Position numbers and translations under genes: made by a program | Origin: Oehlia diaphana | Taxonomy: Eukaryota > Glomeromycota > Glomeromycetes > Glomerales > Glomeraceae | Reading direction: 5' to 3' | Assembly (NCBI GenBank): GCA_003833135.1 | Contig: QZLH01000209.1 | Span: 44,727-108,726 of the forward strand | DNA: 64,000 nt | In this document: one piece after another, positions 11,634 to 23,764 of the stretch | Position numbering within the stretch: position 1 is the stretch's first letter | Layout: the number at the start of each line of letters is the position of its first letter | Notes under the pieces: model-generated | What the model was told of the DNA's origin: nothing | Seen by the model: the letters and a program-made list of their open reading frames with translations, nothing else | The model's database searches: none

Positions 11634-12100
11634 AAAAAATTTAAACTCATAATTTTCGTAATCAAATGCAATTTCTGGGAGAACCCGAAACATCTTTCAT
11701 CTATGTCAAATAAAAAATCACTTCGTATTGCATCTTAGTAAATATTAAAATTAGAAGAATAAAATTAATACCATTAGATTCCTCTCGTTAAGACGAACTC
11801 AATGGTATAAATTTTATTAAATTTGGATCATTAGTTAGCTAAAAAACAGGAGGTATGTAGTTTAAAATTTTTGAAAAATCTTTGCAATTTTTTTGAAAAT
11901 TTTCTCGTGCGGCATGTTGTATTTTCTTTGTTTTTGTCCAGAAAATATACTAAAATGTCCGGAAAAGATAACATGCACTGTAATGATTGTCATTTTTCGA
12001 TAATTTTAAAAACTGTATATTCGTTTTTTTTTGGCAGTTTGATGTAACAAGCAATCATTACTATTTAATATTATATCACATCGGGATAAATAAACCTTTT
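11634..12100. other. Spacer between H4 relic and H5 promoter
   Basis: AT-rich, with weak echoes of family upstream sequence from about 11900 (GTAACAAGCAATCATTACTA and CATCGGGATAAATAAACC). No gene is seen. Confidence 0.4.
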
Positions 12101-12146
12101 CTCCGGAAAATGTACTAAAATGGTTGATAGTAAACAATTATAAATA
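12101..12146 (+). promoter_or_regulatory. Promoter of H5: CTCCGGAAAATG box and TATA box
   Basis: CTCCGGAAAATG at 12101-12112 and TATAAATA at 12139-12146, followed by GGAAGCTTTTT. The TATA box is 99 bp from the ATG. Layout and spacing are close to H1. Confidence 0.6.
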
Positions 12147-12237
12147 GGAAGCTTTTTGAAATATTTTTGATGTAAATTGGTTAAAAAATTCTATCAACAA
12201 ACCGCAGTATTTATTTATTTATTTATTTTAAAAAAAA

Positions 12238-14393
12238 ATGGATATTCGTGCAGTAGTTGCAATAGGTAAGAAAGTTATAAATAGTATTTTAATTAAATAT
12301 ATAAATATTAACAATAAATTAACCATTTATTTTACAAATAGATTTTGGTACCACATTTTCGGTAAGTTAATCATGAGATTCCGAATTTAATTTTATAAAT
12401 AATTAATTTGTATTGCGAAAATAATAACGATTGTTAGGGATTCGCATATTCTAATCGAGCAGATCCTGAAATTATTACAAATGATGTTTGGCCTCAACAA
12501 ATTGGTGTAATGAAAACCAATACAGTTCTTCAATATGATTCTAATTATCAAAATGTTATTAAATGGGGAAATCCCGCTTTAGCCCAAAAACAATCAAAAC
12601 ACGCTCGTAAAAATAAAGATTTGCCATCTTCAAAAACTGTAGAACTTTTTAAACTTCATTTAGGAAATATTCCACAAAATGAAAAACCACCACTTCCCTA
12701 TCAATTAAGTTATGAAAAAGCAATAAGTGATTATTTACGCGAATTAGGTAAACAAATTAAATTTACAAATTATGTAATTTAAAAATGCAATTCTTAATTC
12801 TTACTTATAGAGTGATAAAACTTATTATGTAGGAAAGGTACATATAATTAATTTTTTTTTTAAAAAAAAAATTTCAGAATAATCAGATCGTTTTAATTTT
12901 ATTTAACTAGTTGATTAAGGAAACTATTTCTACCCGATGGCATGGGATAAGTTTCTTTGAACATGTTCTTCTCGTTATAAGCATTCCAGCAGAGTTCGAC
13001 GATCGTGCAAAAGATACTATGAGAAAATGTCTTCATAATGCTGGATTGACGGACTGTAAAGAATCAAAGAAAGTTGAATTTACAACTGAACGTACTGTAA
13101 ATTAAGAATTTTGTTTTTTAGCATTTATTTCATTTTATTTATTATATTGTTTGTGATATTTAGCTGAAGCTGCTGCAATTTATTGCATGTGGAATCTTAA
13201 GGGACAGAATGAAATGATCCCAATTAATGGTTTGTGTTTTTACTTTAAAATTAATGTATATACAGTATATAATTATATATGTAAGAAGGATACTTCACTA
13301 ACATTATCTATTTATTTTAGCGTCATTTATGGTTGTGGATTGTGGAGGCGGAACTGTAGATCTTACAACACGTAGATTATTACGAGATAACAAACTTAGT
13401 GAAATCACTGAAAGAACTGGAGATTTTTGTGGTGGATCTTATGTCGACAGAGAATTTCTTAAATTTCTTAGTCGTAAGCTTGGTGAATCGACTATAAATC
13501 TGCTTAGAGAAAATAATTATGGTCAAATGCAATACATGATACAACAATTCTGTCAAAAATTGAAATTTCATTTTACCGGAAATCAAAATGAATTTGTTCC
13601 ATTTGAATTTGATATCGAAGAAATTTGTCCTGTTTTAAAACAGTATTGTAATGATAATATCAAAGAAGAAATGGAAGAAAATGATTGGGTTATTGATATA
13701 AATTTTGAAGATTTAAAATCTATGTTTGATCCGGTTGTTGGAAAAATTATTAGATTAATTCGTGGACAACTTGATTCTAGCAAAGATAAATGCTCTGCTA
13801 TATTTCTTGTAGGAGGATTTAGTGAATCAAAATATTTACAAATGAGAGTTAAAGAAGAATTCGGAGAATTATCTCCATCAATTATTGTACCAAAGCAACC
13901 TATCGCAGCTATTGTTCGTGGCGCTTGTGATTATGGACTCGAGATGAGTGCAATAGTGGATCGTACTTTGAAATATACCTATGGATTGGAAACTCATAGA
14001 GATTGGATAGACGGAGATCCAATAGATAGAAAATTAAATTATAAAGGGAATGATAAAACTCAAATTAAGATATTTTACCGTTTAGCTACACGAGGTACAA
14101 AAATTAGAGTTGATGAGGAATTTCATGTAATCAGGCGTCCTCTTGAGCCAGATCAAACTTCAGTTTCATTTCCAATATATATAACAACTGAATTAAGTGC
14201 TAAATTTTGTGATGAACCTGGCATGAAATTACTTGGTGTATTAACCGTAGATTTACCAGATGTAAATCTCGGATTAAGTCGTAGAATTGAATTTTCATTA
14301 ATGTTTGGAAAAATGGAAATTGTCGCTAGTGCAAAAAATTTACAGAATGGAAGAATCTATGACACTAGTTTTGAATTAGATTTTAAAAAATGA
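12238..14393 (+). CDS. H5: HSPA12-like Hsp70-family ATPase, type A
   Basis: Predicted 560 aa. Exons are 12238-12265, 12342-12361, 12438-12747, 12833-12837 (5 nt), 12911-13091, 13164-13229 and 13321-14393; all phases close. Motifs: DFGTTFS 10-16, EPEAAAIYC from about 181, FMVVDCGGGTVDL from about 206, then VGGFSES and PIAAIVRGAC. Exon 3 is 12 nt longer than in H1, adding a KHAR-type insert in the basic linker after WGNPAL. The donor after exon 5 is GTACTG, as in H1, which suggests the two share a recent ancestor. About 14191-14333 is nearly identical to H2 while both flanks match H1, so a short tract was converted. The protein ends ELDFKK rather than ELDF. Likely cytosolic; the partner is unknown. 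Confidence 0.88.
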
Positions 14394-14895
14394 TGTAGAT
14401 ATTATTTTTGTTTCGAATTTTTAAGTATCCTATGAAATAGAATAAAGGCTTTATTTAAATTTATAATCTTAATATCGTTTACGTTAGCGGACCAAAATAT
14501 TTATACATAAGAATGAAAAATCGAATTCGAAAAATTTACTTAGTTATTTATTACACATCATGGAAATGTACTTAGTAATAGATAGAGACTACCAAATAAG
14601 TTCATAACTGCGCAAGTTATACGTGGTACAAAAATAGATTACCAGCAAGCTTTTCATTTTGAATATCGATTGATATAACTGAATTGTTATTACTTAGTAC
14701 AATAATCGTGTGTTTACTTCACATTTTTTTATGGGTTATCACGTGAAAATAGATAAATGCAGCTAATTGTGAAAATTTAAAATCCTTGTTTTTCAGTTCA
14801 TTCAATCTCTAATTTCTGCTTTTGTGCATCGTTGTATCACTAAAATGCGTGGTGTAATAAAGTAATAAAACAAGTTTTTTGAACCTTATTTTGGT
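14394..14895. other. Upstream region of H6
   Basis: No gene. The upstream block differs from the CTCCGG type; its sequence recurs inverted at about 4580-4860 and in part at about 11160-11250. Type-A genes therefore have at least two promoter lineages sharing only the TATA region. Confidence 0.45.
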
Positions 14896-14903
14896 TATAA
14901 ATA
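14896..14903 (+). promoter_or_regulatory. TATA box of H6
   Basis: TATAAATA followed by GGATGCGTTTTTTCC, 59 bp before the ATG at 14955. No CTCCGGAAAATG box is seen nearby. Confidence 0.55.
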
Positions 14904-14954
14904 GGATGCGTTTTTTCCTTGAAAAAAGAACACGCAGTATTCTTTTATTAAAAA

Positions 14955-17079
14955 ATGGGTACACGTGTAGTAGTTGCTATAGGTAATAATTAAGAAAGTT
15001 TGATATCTTTTTATTAAAATGAAAATTATTTAATTCGTTAATTTTATTATTAGATTTTGGAACTACATTTTCTGTAAGTTAATTTAGCCATTAATTTATT
15101 TATTTATTCAATAAAAACAATTAAATTTTATTTCGAATATAATTAATATAAATAATATCAATTATTAGGGATTCGCATATGCTAATCGAGCAAGTCCCGA
15201 AATTATCACAAATGATGTTTGGCCTCAACAAATTGGGTCATTGAAAACTAATACAGTTCTTCAATATGATTCCATTTATCAAAATGTTATTAAATGGGGG
15301 AATCCTGCTTTGGCCCAAAAGCAAACTCGTAGAACTAAAAATTTATCCGTTTCAAAATCTGTAGAACTTTTTAAACTTCATTTAGGAAATCTTCCTCAAA
15401 ATGAAAAACCCCCGCTTCCTCATCAATTAAGTTGTGAAAAAGCAATAAGTGATTATTTACGCGAATTAGGTAAAACCAATTTAAATACGTAATTTCCTAT
15501 TTTATTCTATAATTAATTTATTATTTTGTATATCTAGGAAAGGTATAAAATTACTTCATAAAAATTATTTTTTTTTTCAAATAGCTTTTATTTTAATTAT
15601 ATTTTAAATAGTTGATTAAAGAAACTATTTCTACTCGATGGCATGGTTTAAAATTCTTTGAACACATTCTTCTTGTTATAAGTATTCCTGCAGAGTTTGA
15701 TGATCGTGCAAAAGATGCTATGAGAAAGTGTTTTTATAATGCTGGATTGACGAACAGTAAAGAATCAAATAAAATTGAATTTACAACTGAACGTAAGTAA
15801 AAATAAAATTCTTTTCTTTTTTTTAAGAATATTTATTTCATTTTTATTTATTATGTTATATGTAATTTTAGCTGAAGCTGCTGCAATCTATTGCATGCGA
15901 AATCTTGAAGAACAAAATAAACCAAATAAATCAAATAAAAGATTGGTCCCAGTTAATTGTTTGTATTTTACTTTACAATTTAATGTGAAAGAAGTAAACT
16001 TTTGTTAACATAATCTCTGTTTATAAATAGCGTCATTCATGGTGGTTGATTGTGGAGGTGGAACTGTTGATCTTACAACACGTAAATTATTAAGAGATAA
16101 CAAACTTAGTGAAATTACTGAACGAACTGGAGATTTTTGTGGTGGTTCTTATGTCGACAGAGAATTTATTAAATTTCTTAGTCGTAAACTTGGTCGAGCG
16201 ACCATAAATCTGCTTACAGAAAATAATTATGGTCAATTGCAATATATGATACAGCAATTCTGTTCAAAATTAAAATTCCATTTTACTGGCAACCCAATTG
16301 GTTTTGAACCTTTTGAATTTGATATTGAAGAAATATGTCCCATTTTGAAACAATATTGTAATGATGAAATTAAAGAAAAAATGGAAGACGACGATTGGAT
16401 TATTTACATAGAATTTGAAGATCTAAAATCTATGTTTGATCCAGCTATTGGAAAAATTATTAGACTAATTCGTGGACAGCTTAGTTCTAGTAATGAAGTA
16501 TGCAACGCTATATTCCTTGTGGGAGGATTTAGCGAATCAAAATATTTACAAATGAGAGTTAAAGAAGAATTCGGACCACCAATTATTGTGCCAAGGCAAC
16601 CTATCGCGGCTGTTGTTCGTGGGGCTTGCGATTATGGACTTAAAATGAGTACGATAGTAGATCGTACTTTGAAATATACTTATGGAATTAAAGTAGCTAG
16701 ATACCGGAGGGCAGGAGATCCAAAAAGTCAAATAGTACCAGAAGCTCAATATTTGACTTATGAGTTTGATAGATTAGTAACGCGTGGTACAAAAGTAGGA
16801 GTTGATGAGAAATTTTCCGATACTTATATTCCTCCCGATCCAAAACAAAGTTCCATTTCATTTCCAATATATACAACAACTGAATTAAATGCCAAATTTT
16901 GTAATGAACCTGGTATGAGATATCATGGTGAATTACAAATAAAATTACCAGATGTTCATCTCGGAAAAAGCCGTAAAATTGAATTTTCGTTAATTTTTGG
17001 AAAACTGGAACTTGTTGCTAAAGCAAGAAATGTTAAAACTGGAAATAGCTATAAAACTATATTCGAATTAGATTTTTAA
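14955..17079 (+). CDS. H6: HSPA12-like Hsp70-family ATPase, type A
   Basis: Predicted 556 aa. Exons are 14955-14982, 15054-15073, 15169-15469, 15538-15542 (5 nt), 15612-15792, 15872-15958 and 16031-17079; every phase closes. The start reads MGTRVVVAI then DFGTTFS. EPEAAAIYC begins at about 178 and FMVVDCGGGTVDL at about 210; VGGFSES and PIAAVVRGAC are both present. Exon 6 is 21 nt longer than in H1, giving a Lys/Asn-rich insert (EEQNKPNKSNKR) between connect-1 and phosphate-2. A few residues are lost after EEFG, where others have KLV. The donor after exon 6 is TGTTTGT, so the split codon gives Ser instead of Ala. It belongs to the second promoter lineage. Cytosolic ATPase inferred; function unknown. 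Confidence 0.88.
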
Positions 17080-18039
17080 TTTAATACATAGCAACATGAA
17101 TTTTATTTGTATCACATGAAAATAAATGAAGGTCCTCATTTGAATTAAACAATTTTATCGTATAAAAGTTTAATGATTTACTATATGAAATTGACGAATA
17201 CTCTTTAATTAAATTCTGTAAATGCATAATAATAGTTTCCACCATGCATAACTTCAATTTTTATGAGTTAACACTCGCTAAACTAAGTGATAAAATAAAA
17301 ACGTATTAATTTATTAAAATGAACTCTAACTAAGTACGGCTATTATAACCTTTCAATTTTAAATATCCTAAACGGATTCTTATCAGGTTAAATCACGCGA
17401 CTAAAAAAAAAGAAAAAATCGGTTGTTAATACAACGGCTTTGGTGGTTCATTTTTTACTTTTTTTTAAGAAGGTTGGTTCGTAATGTGCTTGATCATGAT
17501 ATCTGATATATCTGATATAATAACTGTACATATAAATAATGATCTTTTGATTATAAATTTATTCCTTACTTCTATATACTTTTTGTATGGACTTTTAGGG
17601 TTTTTAATCTAGGCGTAATTTTAGGCAATCCAATTCGTTATTTAGCATACGCAGAAATTCCTAAATTCTAAACTCTTCAACTCTATTTTTAACACGCGTT
17701 TCTTAATCTCATAAATTATTTTTATTAATTATCTACGTAATAAAAGAGACACGCTCTAATAACTTAGCTTATGTGGTATCATGGGTTGAAAGTGAGATAT
17801 TTTAAAAAACACGATTTTAAGTGTTATAGAATTTATTTTCACATAAATGTGTATCAAAAAATACACGAGCATATAATCCTTACATACGCGCAAGTTCTTC
17901 GGTATTTAATCCGATCATCGTCTTGTAAATGAACCTTTAATTCTTGAATCGTACGGATATTGTACTTTCTTAAAGTTTAAAGGACGATAAATTTATTTTT
18001 ATAAGCATTTATTTAATAAAAAAAGGGTTACATTGGTTT
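17080..18039. other. Spacer without a recognised gene
   Basis: AT-rich intergenic sequence. A possible poly(A) signal (AAATAAATGAAGG) follows H6 at about 17120. Nothing else is recognisable. Confidence 0.4.
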
Positions 18040-18829
18040 CTAAAATCTAATTCAGAATTATAAAACTTCTATTTCGAATATTTCTTGCTTTAGCAACAAT
18101 TTCCGTTTTTCCAAAATTTAACTTTACGACCATATCTGAGACGAGCATAAATCACCATGTAATTTCATCACAAAATTTAGCATTTAATTCAATTGTTTAT
18201 TCTCAAATGAAAGATGAGTTGTACTTGGTTCAGAAGGCATATAAGCCATAGAAAAAATTTGACAACTTTTACTCTTGTGCATAATTAGTTTTAATCCGAC
18301 TATCGACTTCCGATAATTAGTGCGACTAATTTTCCGATTCTTCTCTAAAACATATTTTGATTCACAAACCCTCTGACAAGGAATATAGCAGAACATTTAT
18401 CAATTAACCTTACTAAAACCAAGTTGCTCAACGAATTAATCTAATGATTTCCAATAGTTGGATCAAACATAGACTTTAAATCTTCGAAATTTATATCAAT
18501 AATCCAATCTTTTTCTTTCATCTTTATTTCTAATATCATTTTTACAATGAATTGGACAAATTTATTCAATATCAAATTCGAATTTGAAAAGTTCAAAAAC
18601 AATTGAAATTTTTGTAAAATGAAATTTTAATTTTTTGACATAAATGTATCATGTTTCTCTAAGCAGATTTATGGTCGATTGACCAAATTTACGCTAAAAA
18701 ATTTAATAAAGTCTCGATTTTCTGTCGACGTAAGATCCATCCCAGTTCGTTCAGTGATCTCACTAAGTTTATTATGTTTTAATGATTTTTAAGGTCAAAA
18801 AGTTCCACTTCCACAATCAACCACACTAT
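18040..18829 (-). pseudogene. HSPA12-like relic of exon 7, inverted
   Basis: Read on the minus strand from about 18829, the sequence follows exon 7 of type-A copies: a VVDCG-like start, ITERTG at about 18740, the NLLRE region, DWIIDINFEDLKSMFDP at about 18480, KFCDE and KTEIVAKAR near 18110, then a degenerate ELDF. Stops and indels interrupt every segment; the longest open piece is 70 codons. It is the only array member on the minus strand. Exons 1-6 are not seen beyond it, so inversion and truncation occurred before or during decay. Confidence 0.8.
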
Positions 18830-18982
18830 TTACAAACAAAGATAATATAAACAAGATATTTTATTTCACGTAAATAATTATAATTTGGCCGCAGCAATAA
18901 GTGTCGTACGAAAATAAAATATATTATCGTCTATCATTACTGTTTTATAATATTATGTTGCAACCGGAACGAACAAACTTTT

Positions 18983-19039
18983 CTCCGGAAAATGACTAAA
19001 ATGGATGATTCAAAAATGAATTTTGCACAGTTATAAATA
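18983..19039 (+). promoter_or_regulatory. Promoter of H7: CTCCGGAAAATG box and TATA box
   Basis: CTCCGGAAAATG at 18983-18994 and TATAAATA at 19032-19039, then GGAAGCTTTTTCC. The TATA box is 82 bp before the ATG at 19114. The layout matches H1. Confidence 0.6.
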
Positions 19040-19113
19040 GGAAGCTTTTTCCAGAAAAAAGGATGAAGCAAAAGAATTTGGTGTAACAACTGCCCAACTG
19101 CGGAATTCTTTCA

Positions 19114-21286
19114 ATGGATACACGAGTAGTAGTTGCTATAGGTAAAGATTTAAGAATTAAGGAATTTATTGACCTTTATTGAAACAAAAAATAAGTTATT
19201 ATTAATAAATAATTGTATCTTAATTTATGATCAGATTTTGGAACCACATTTTCAGTAAGTTAATTTGATTGTCATCAATTAATAATTTACTCTTATATGT
19301 AGTTATAATATTAATTAATTGTTAGGGATTCGCATATTCTAATCGAAATAATCCTGAAATTATTACAAACGATATTTGGCCCCAACAAATTGGTTCTTTG
19401 AAAACTAATACAGTTCTTCAGTATGATTCAAATTATCAAAATGTTATTAAATGGGGAAATCCTGCTTTGGCCAAAAAAATAAATCGTAGAAATAAAGATT
19501 CATCATCAAAATCTGTAGAACTTTTTAAACTTCACTTAGGAAATATTCCACAAAATGAAAAACCTCCACTCCCTCATCAACTAAGTTACGAAAAAGCAAT
19601 AAGTGATTATTTGCACGAATTAGGTAAAAAAAAATATAAATTTATAAATTTCGTAATCAAATGCAATTTCTGAGTAAACAAGTTTAGTTATTTAAACATC
19701 CCAATTTATATTATGAATCTAGGAAAGGTAATAATAAAATGTTCCGTAAAATCGATTTTTTTTTTTAAAAATAATTTCATATAAATTTTTTTTATTCTAA
19801 ATAGTTAATTAAGGAAACTGTTACTACTCGTTGGGATGGATTAAGATTCTTTGAACATGTTCTTCTCGTTATAAGCGTTCCTGCAGAGTTTAATGATCAT
19901 GCAAAAGATACTATGAGAAAATGCCTTTATAATGCTGGTTTGACGGACAGTAAAGAATCAAATAAAGTTGAATTTACAACTGAACGTAAGTTAAAAATAA
20001 CTTAATTCTTTCTTAAATTTATTTCGTTTTATTTATTTGAACATTTATGTATTAATTTGTGCTCTATTAGCTGAAGCTGCTGCAATTTATTGCATGCGAA
20101 ACCTTAATGAACATGATAATGGAATGATTCCAATTAATGGTTTGTATTTTACTTTTAAATTAATGTGTAAAGCAATATGTTTTATTAATATTATCTTTGA
20201 TTGTGAATAGCGTCATTTATGGTGGTTGATTGTGGAGGTGGAACTGTTGACCTTACGATGCGTAAATTACTAAAGCATAATAAACTCAGTGAGATTACTG
20301 AACGAACTGGAGATTTTTGTGGTGGATCTTATGTTGACCGGGAATTTCTTAAATTTCTTAGTCGTAAGCTTGGTCAACCGACTATTAATCTGCTTAGAGA
20401 AAATAATTATAATCAAATGCAATATATGATACAACAATTCTGTCAAAAATTGAAATTTCACTTTACGGGGGATCCAGCTGGCTTTGAACCTTTCGAATTT
20501 GATATTGAAGACATTTGTCCGGTTTTAAAACAATATTGTAAAGATGATATCAAAGAAAAAATGGAAGAAAATGATTGGATTATTGATATAAATTTTGAAG
20601 ATCTAAAATCTATGTTTGATCCTGTTATTGGAAAGATTATTAGATTAATTCGTGGGCAACTTAGTTCTAGTAAGAATAAATGCTCAGCTATGTTTCTTGT
20701 CGGAGGATTTAGTGAATCAAAGTATTTGCAAATGAGAGTTAAAGAAGAATTCAGAAAATTAGTTCCACCAATTATTGTTCCAAGACAACCTATCGCAGCT
20801 ATTGTTCGTGGAGCTTGTGATTATGGACTCAAAATGAGCACAATAGTAGATCGTACTTTGAAATATACTTATGGTATTACAAGGCATAGAGATTGGAAAG
20901 TAGGAGATCCGACAGGCCCGAATTATCAAATAAAGAAAGAGGGAGATGTAGACAGAATTAGAATATTTGATTGCTTCGTTACACGTGGTACAAGAGTAGA
21001 AGTTGATCAGGAATTTTCTAAAAATTATATACCTCATAAACCAGCTCAAACTGTCATTTCATTTCCAATATATATAACAACTAATTTAAATATTTCTGAA
21101 TTTTATGATGAATCTTGTATGAAACTACTTGGTAAATTAACTATAGATTTACCGGATGCTCATCTTGGAAGAAGCCGTAAAGTTGAATTTTCATTAATTT
21201 TTGGGAAAATGGAAATCGTTGCTAAAGCAAAAAATTTACAAAATGGGAGAACCTATAATACTAGATTTGAATTAGAATTAAGTTAA
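19114..21286 (+). CDS. H7: HSPA12-like Hsp70-family ATPase, type A
   Basis: Predicted 558 aa. Exons are 19114-19141, 19235-19254, 19326-19623, 19723-19727 (5 nt), 19805-19985, 20071-20139 and 20211-21286; all phases close. The protein starts MDTRVVVAI then DFGTTFS. EPEAAAIYC begins at about 177 and FMVVDCGGGTVDL at about 203; VGGFSES and PIAAIVRGAC follow. The variable surface region after KYTYG is longer than in paralogs (GDPTGPNYQIKKEGDVDR). FCDEPGMK has become FYDESCMK, and the C-terminus is ELELS. TRWDG replaces TRWHG in exon 5. Splice donors are good throughout. Likely cytosolic ATPase; the client is not known. Confidence 0.88.
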
Positions 21287-22317
21287 TATAATGTATATTA
21301 TATTTATCATTTTGCTGCAATGAAAATGTACTATCATTAGCAGCTTATTTTTAAAAATGTATATTATATTTATAATAGTCAATAAATAGAAAATCAGAAA
21401 GTGTCTCTAACCAATTGATTAAGGTGTCCTTAATCTGGATTTAAAGATGGACTTATACTGATCACAGTTCTAACCTTGTTATTTAATAAAGGATTTTTTA
21501 ATTGTAATCGCAACACGAAATAGCAATTTGTATTCGTATGTTTCTGCAACAATTTATTAGAGAATCTATCGTTCTACTGAGATAATCAAAAATAACTGCA
21601 CAATTTACCAATGATTTTTTCTTTCGACAAAACTTGGTATGAATGCCATACTAATATCAATATAGGCATAAATATTATTTTGTCCAATCAAAAAATATTT
21701 CATACATTATTGTTAAAAACTTTAATGACTTTGTTCACATAAATGTCTACCAGAATCAATTCTAAACTTGCTTATCTTGGCCGTAGAGTTGCCATTCTAT
21801 GAATATTAATTAAGTCAATAAAAGAAATATTTTTTTGAGATATCTTATGAATATCTATCAATGCATAATATAACAAAAAAAAATTGTCTTCAAAAAATAA
21901 AAAAGAGAGAAAATTAAAACGGATTGAAATTCATCCGGATCGGATGAAAAATCAATACGTTTTTATTTTTCTTTTTTTTGTATTAAATAGTTACCAGATT
22001 GTGCATTGGGATGCAGTCTTATAATATATTAAAAAAAAATTTAATCTTTATTAATTAAAATCCGTGTATAATTGCCAAAATGTGCCCTTTCGAATTCATT
22101 CCGTGTTCAGCACTTTTCTAGGGAATGCTTACTCTACGTTATATGTTTGCAAATATTTCTTCAATTTAGAATGATCTCATCACGGAAATCTGGATCAATG
22201 ATATTATGCTTATAATTATTCGTTCTGACAAACACAACCATGAGTGGTTATTAATTTCTTCTTGAGGAAAGAATGAAAAAATTCTTTTGTGCAGAACAAC
22301 TAACACACAATATTCTT
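21287..22317. other. Spacer without a recognised gene
   Basis: AT-rich intergenic sequence with a short local repeat (ATGTATATTATATTTAT at about 21290 and 21356). No coding signal is seen on either strand. Confidence 0.4.
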
Positions 22318-23049
22318 CCATTAAAAATGTATATTCGCTATAAGTTTTAACGACTTAAAATTTTAAATCTCTATAATGGTAAATGATACGATATTAATGC
22401 TCATTAATTTTAAAATAAAGTTTTCACACTTTCTGTAAAATAATATTATTTGAGTCAATAAGATTTATTTTATAATAAATAATAATATCAATTGTTAGAG
22501 GTTCGCGTATTCTAATCGAGCAGATCCTGGATTATTACAAATGATATCTGGTTAACACATTGGTTTATTCAAAACTAATACAATTCATGTTTCTAATTAT
22601 TAAAATCTTATTAAATGGGGAAATCCTACTTCACCCCAAACAATTTTGTAAAAATAAAGGTTAATTGTCTTCAAAATCTGTAGAAATTTTTGGGGAAATA
22701 TTCTTCAAATGAAAACCCTGGCAAGTTAAAATTTACAAATTACGTAATTAAATGCAATTTCTTATTTACGATAAACACTATTGTTGTGCCCCAAATCTCA
22801 ATATGCCCCAAATTGACGATAATCATCGATGATTACTATATGTGAAAAGTAATGCTTTGAAAATTCTTAAGGCATTATAAAGATGGGCTGATAATTTAGG
22901 ATTTGGGGCTTGGGGGCACAACACTATTATTGGAAAGGTATACACATTAACTTTTTCTATTAAAAAAAAAAAAAGATAAAGCTCAGAATAGATTTTTCAA
23001 TTAGGAAAGTTGAAATTACAAGTTTACAACTGAACGTAATTCTTTTGTA
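22318..23049 (+). pseudogene. HSPA12-like relic (exons 1 and 3-5) with a MITE in its intron
   Basis: A degenerate first exon lies at 22327 (ATGTATATTCGC). Exon 3 runs from about 22497 (GTTCGCGTATTCTAATCGAG) through the KTNT and WGNP regions with several deletions. A MITE (22783-22919) sits in the next intron. The 5 nt microexon is recognisable as GGAAAGGTATAC just after it, although its AG acceptor has changed. An exon 5 fragment ends TTTACAACTGAAC. No frame is open. Confidence 0.75.
22783..22919. mobile_element. MITE with TTGTGCCCC ends and 8 bp target duplication (copy 1)
   Basis: The left end reads GTTGTGCCCCAAA and the right end GGGGGCACAA, an inverted repeat. ACACTATT flanks both sides (22775-22782 and 22920-22927). 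A second copy at 53605-53750 shares long identical stretches such as GTGAAAAGTAATGCTTTGAA. The 8 bp duplication suggests a hAT-like mover. Confidence 0.75.
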
Positions 23050-23183
23050 TAGTACTTATGGAGTAGAGATTGAGATTCGCCAAGTCAAAAGTACGATCAG
23101 GCAAGTTTACAACTGAACGTAATTCTTTGTATAGTACTTATGGAGTAGAGATTGAGATTCACCAAGTCAAAAAGTACGATCAG
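23019..23183. repeat. Tandem duplication, 83 bp unit
   Basis: CAAGTTTACAACTGAACGTA starts both units (23019 and 23102), and both run to GTACGATCAG with one substitution and single-base indels. The duplicated segment contains the end of the relic exon 5 and its donor site. Confidence 0.85.
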
Positions 23184-23764
23184 CCATATCTCAATTAAAT
23201 TAGTTGATTAGTTATTTATACGTCATTTAATATATATAATTTGATCAAGTGCTAAAATTTGTATAGTTTTGATTTAGATTTATATTAATATAAATTGTAA
23301 ATTGGACATGTATAAATATACTCGCATTATTGAAAATAAATTAAATGTAAAAAATTAGTTATGGATAAACTAACAACTAATTTCATAATTACAAATCAGA
23401 AGAGTGTATTAAATAAAATAGGAAATTTGAGAGTGGTGGTGATGACATCATCTATTTGCTTCAACATATTCTAATATTGCTAAAATCATCAAATGAGAGT
23501 TACAATACAAATGTAACTAAGATTGTGATTAAGAACCAATAATAAAATAGATCAAATACCACTCGGATATAATTAAATTGCTAATTTTGGAGAAGATAGG
23601 GCTTGTTTCTATATACTAATATAAATCTTTTACATATAGTTTAGATTTCTTAGAAGTTTATTAATATAAAATTTATATATTTAATAAAAAGTGTAGAAAT
23701 TGTAAATACTTATCTATCGAAAAAAAAGATCCAAATTTTTAAAATCATCACGTTTAACTTTTTG

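Noticed and set aside
12510..13375. Each Hsp70-like piece as an independent small gene
   Set aside because: Splice sites, phases and repeated order in every copy show that they are exons of one gene.
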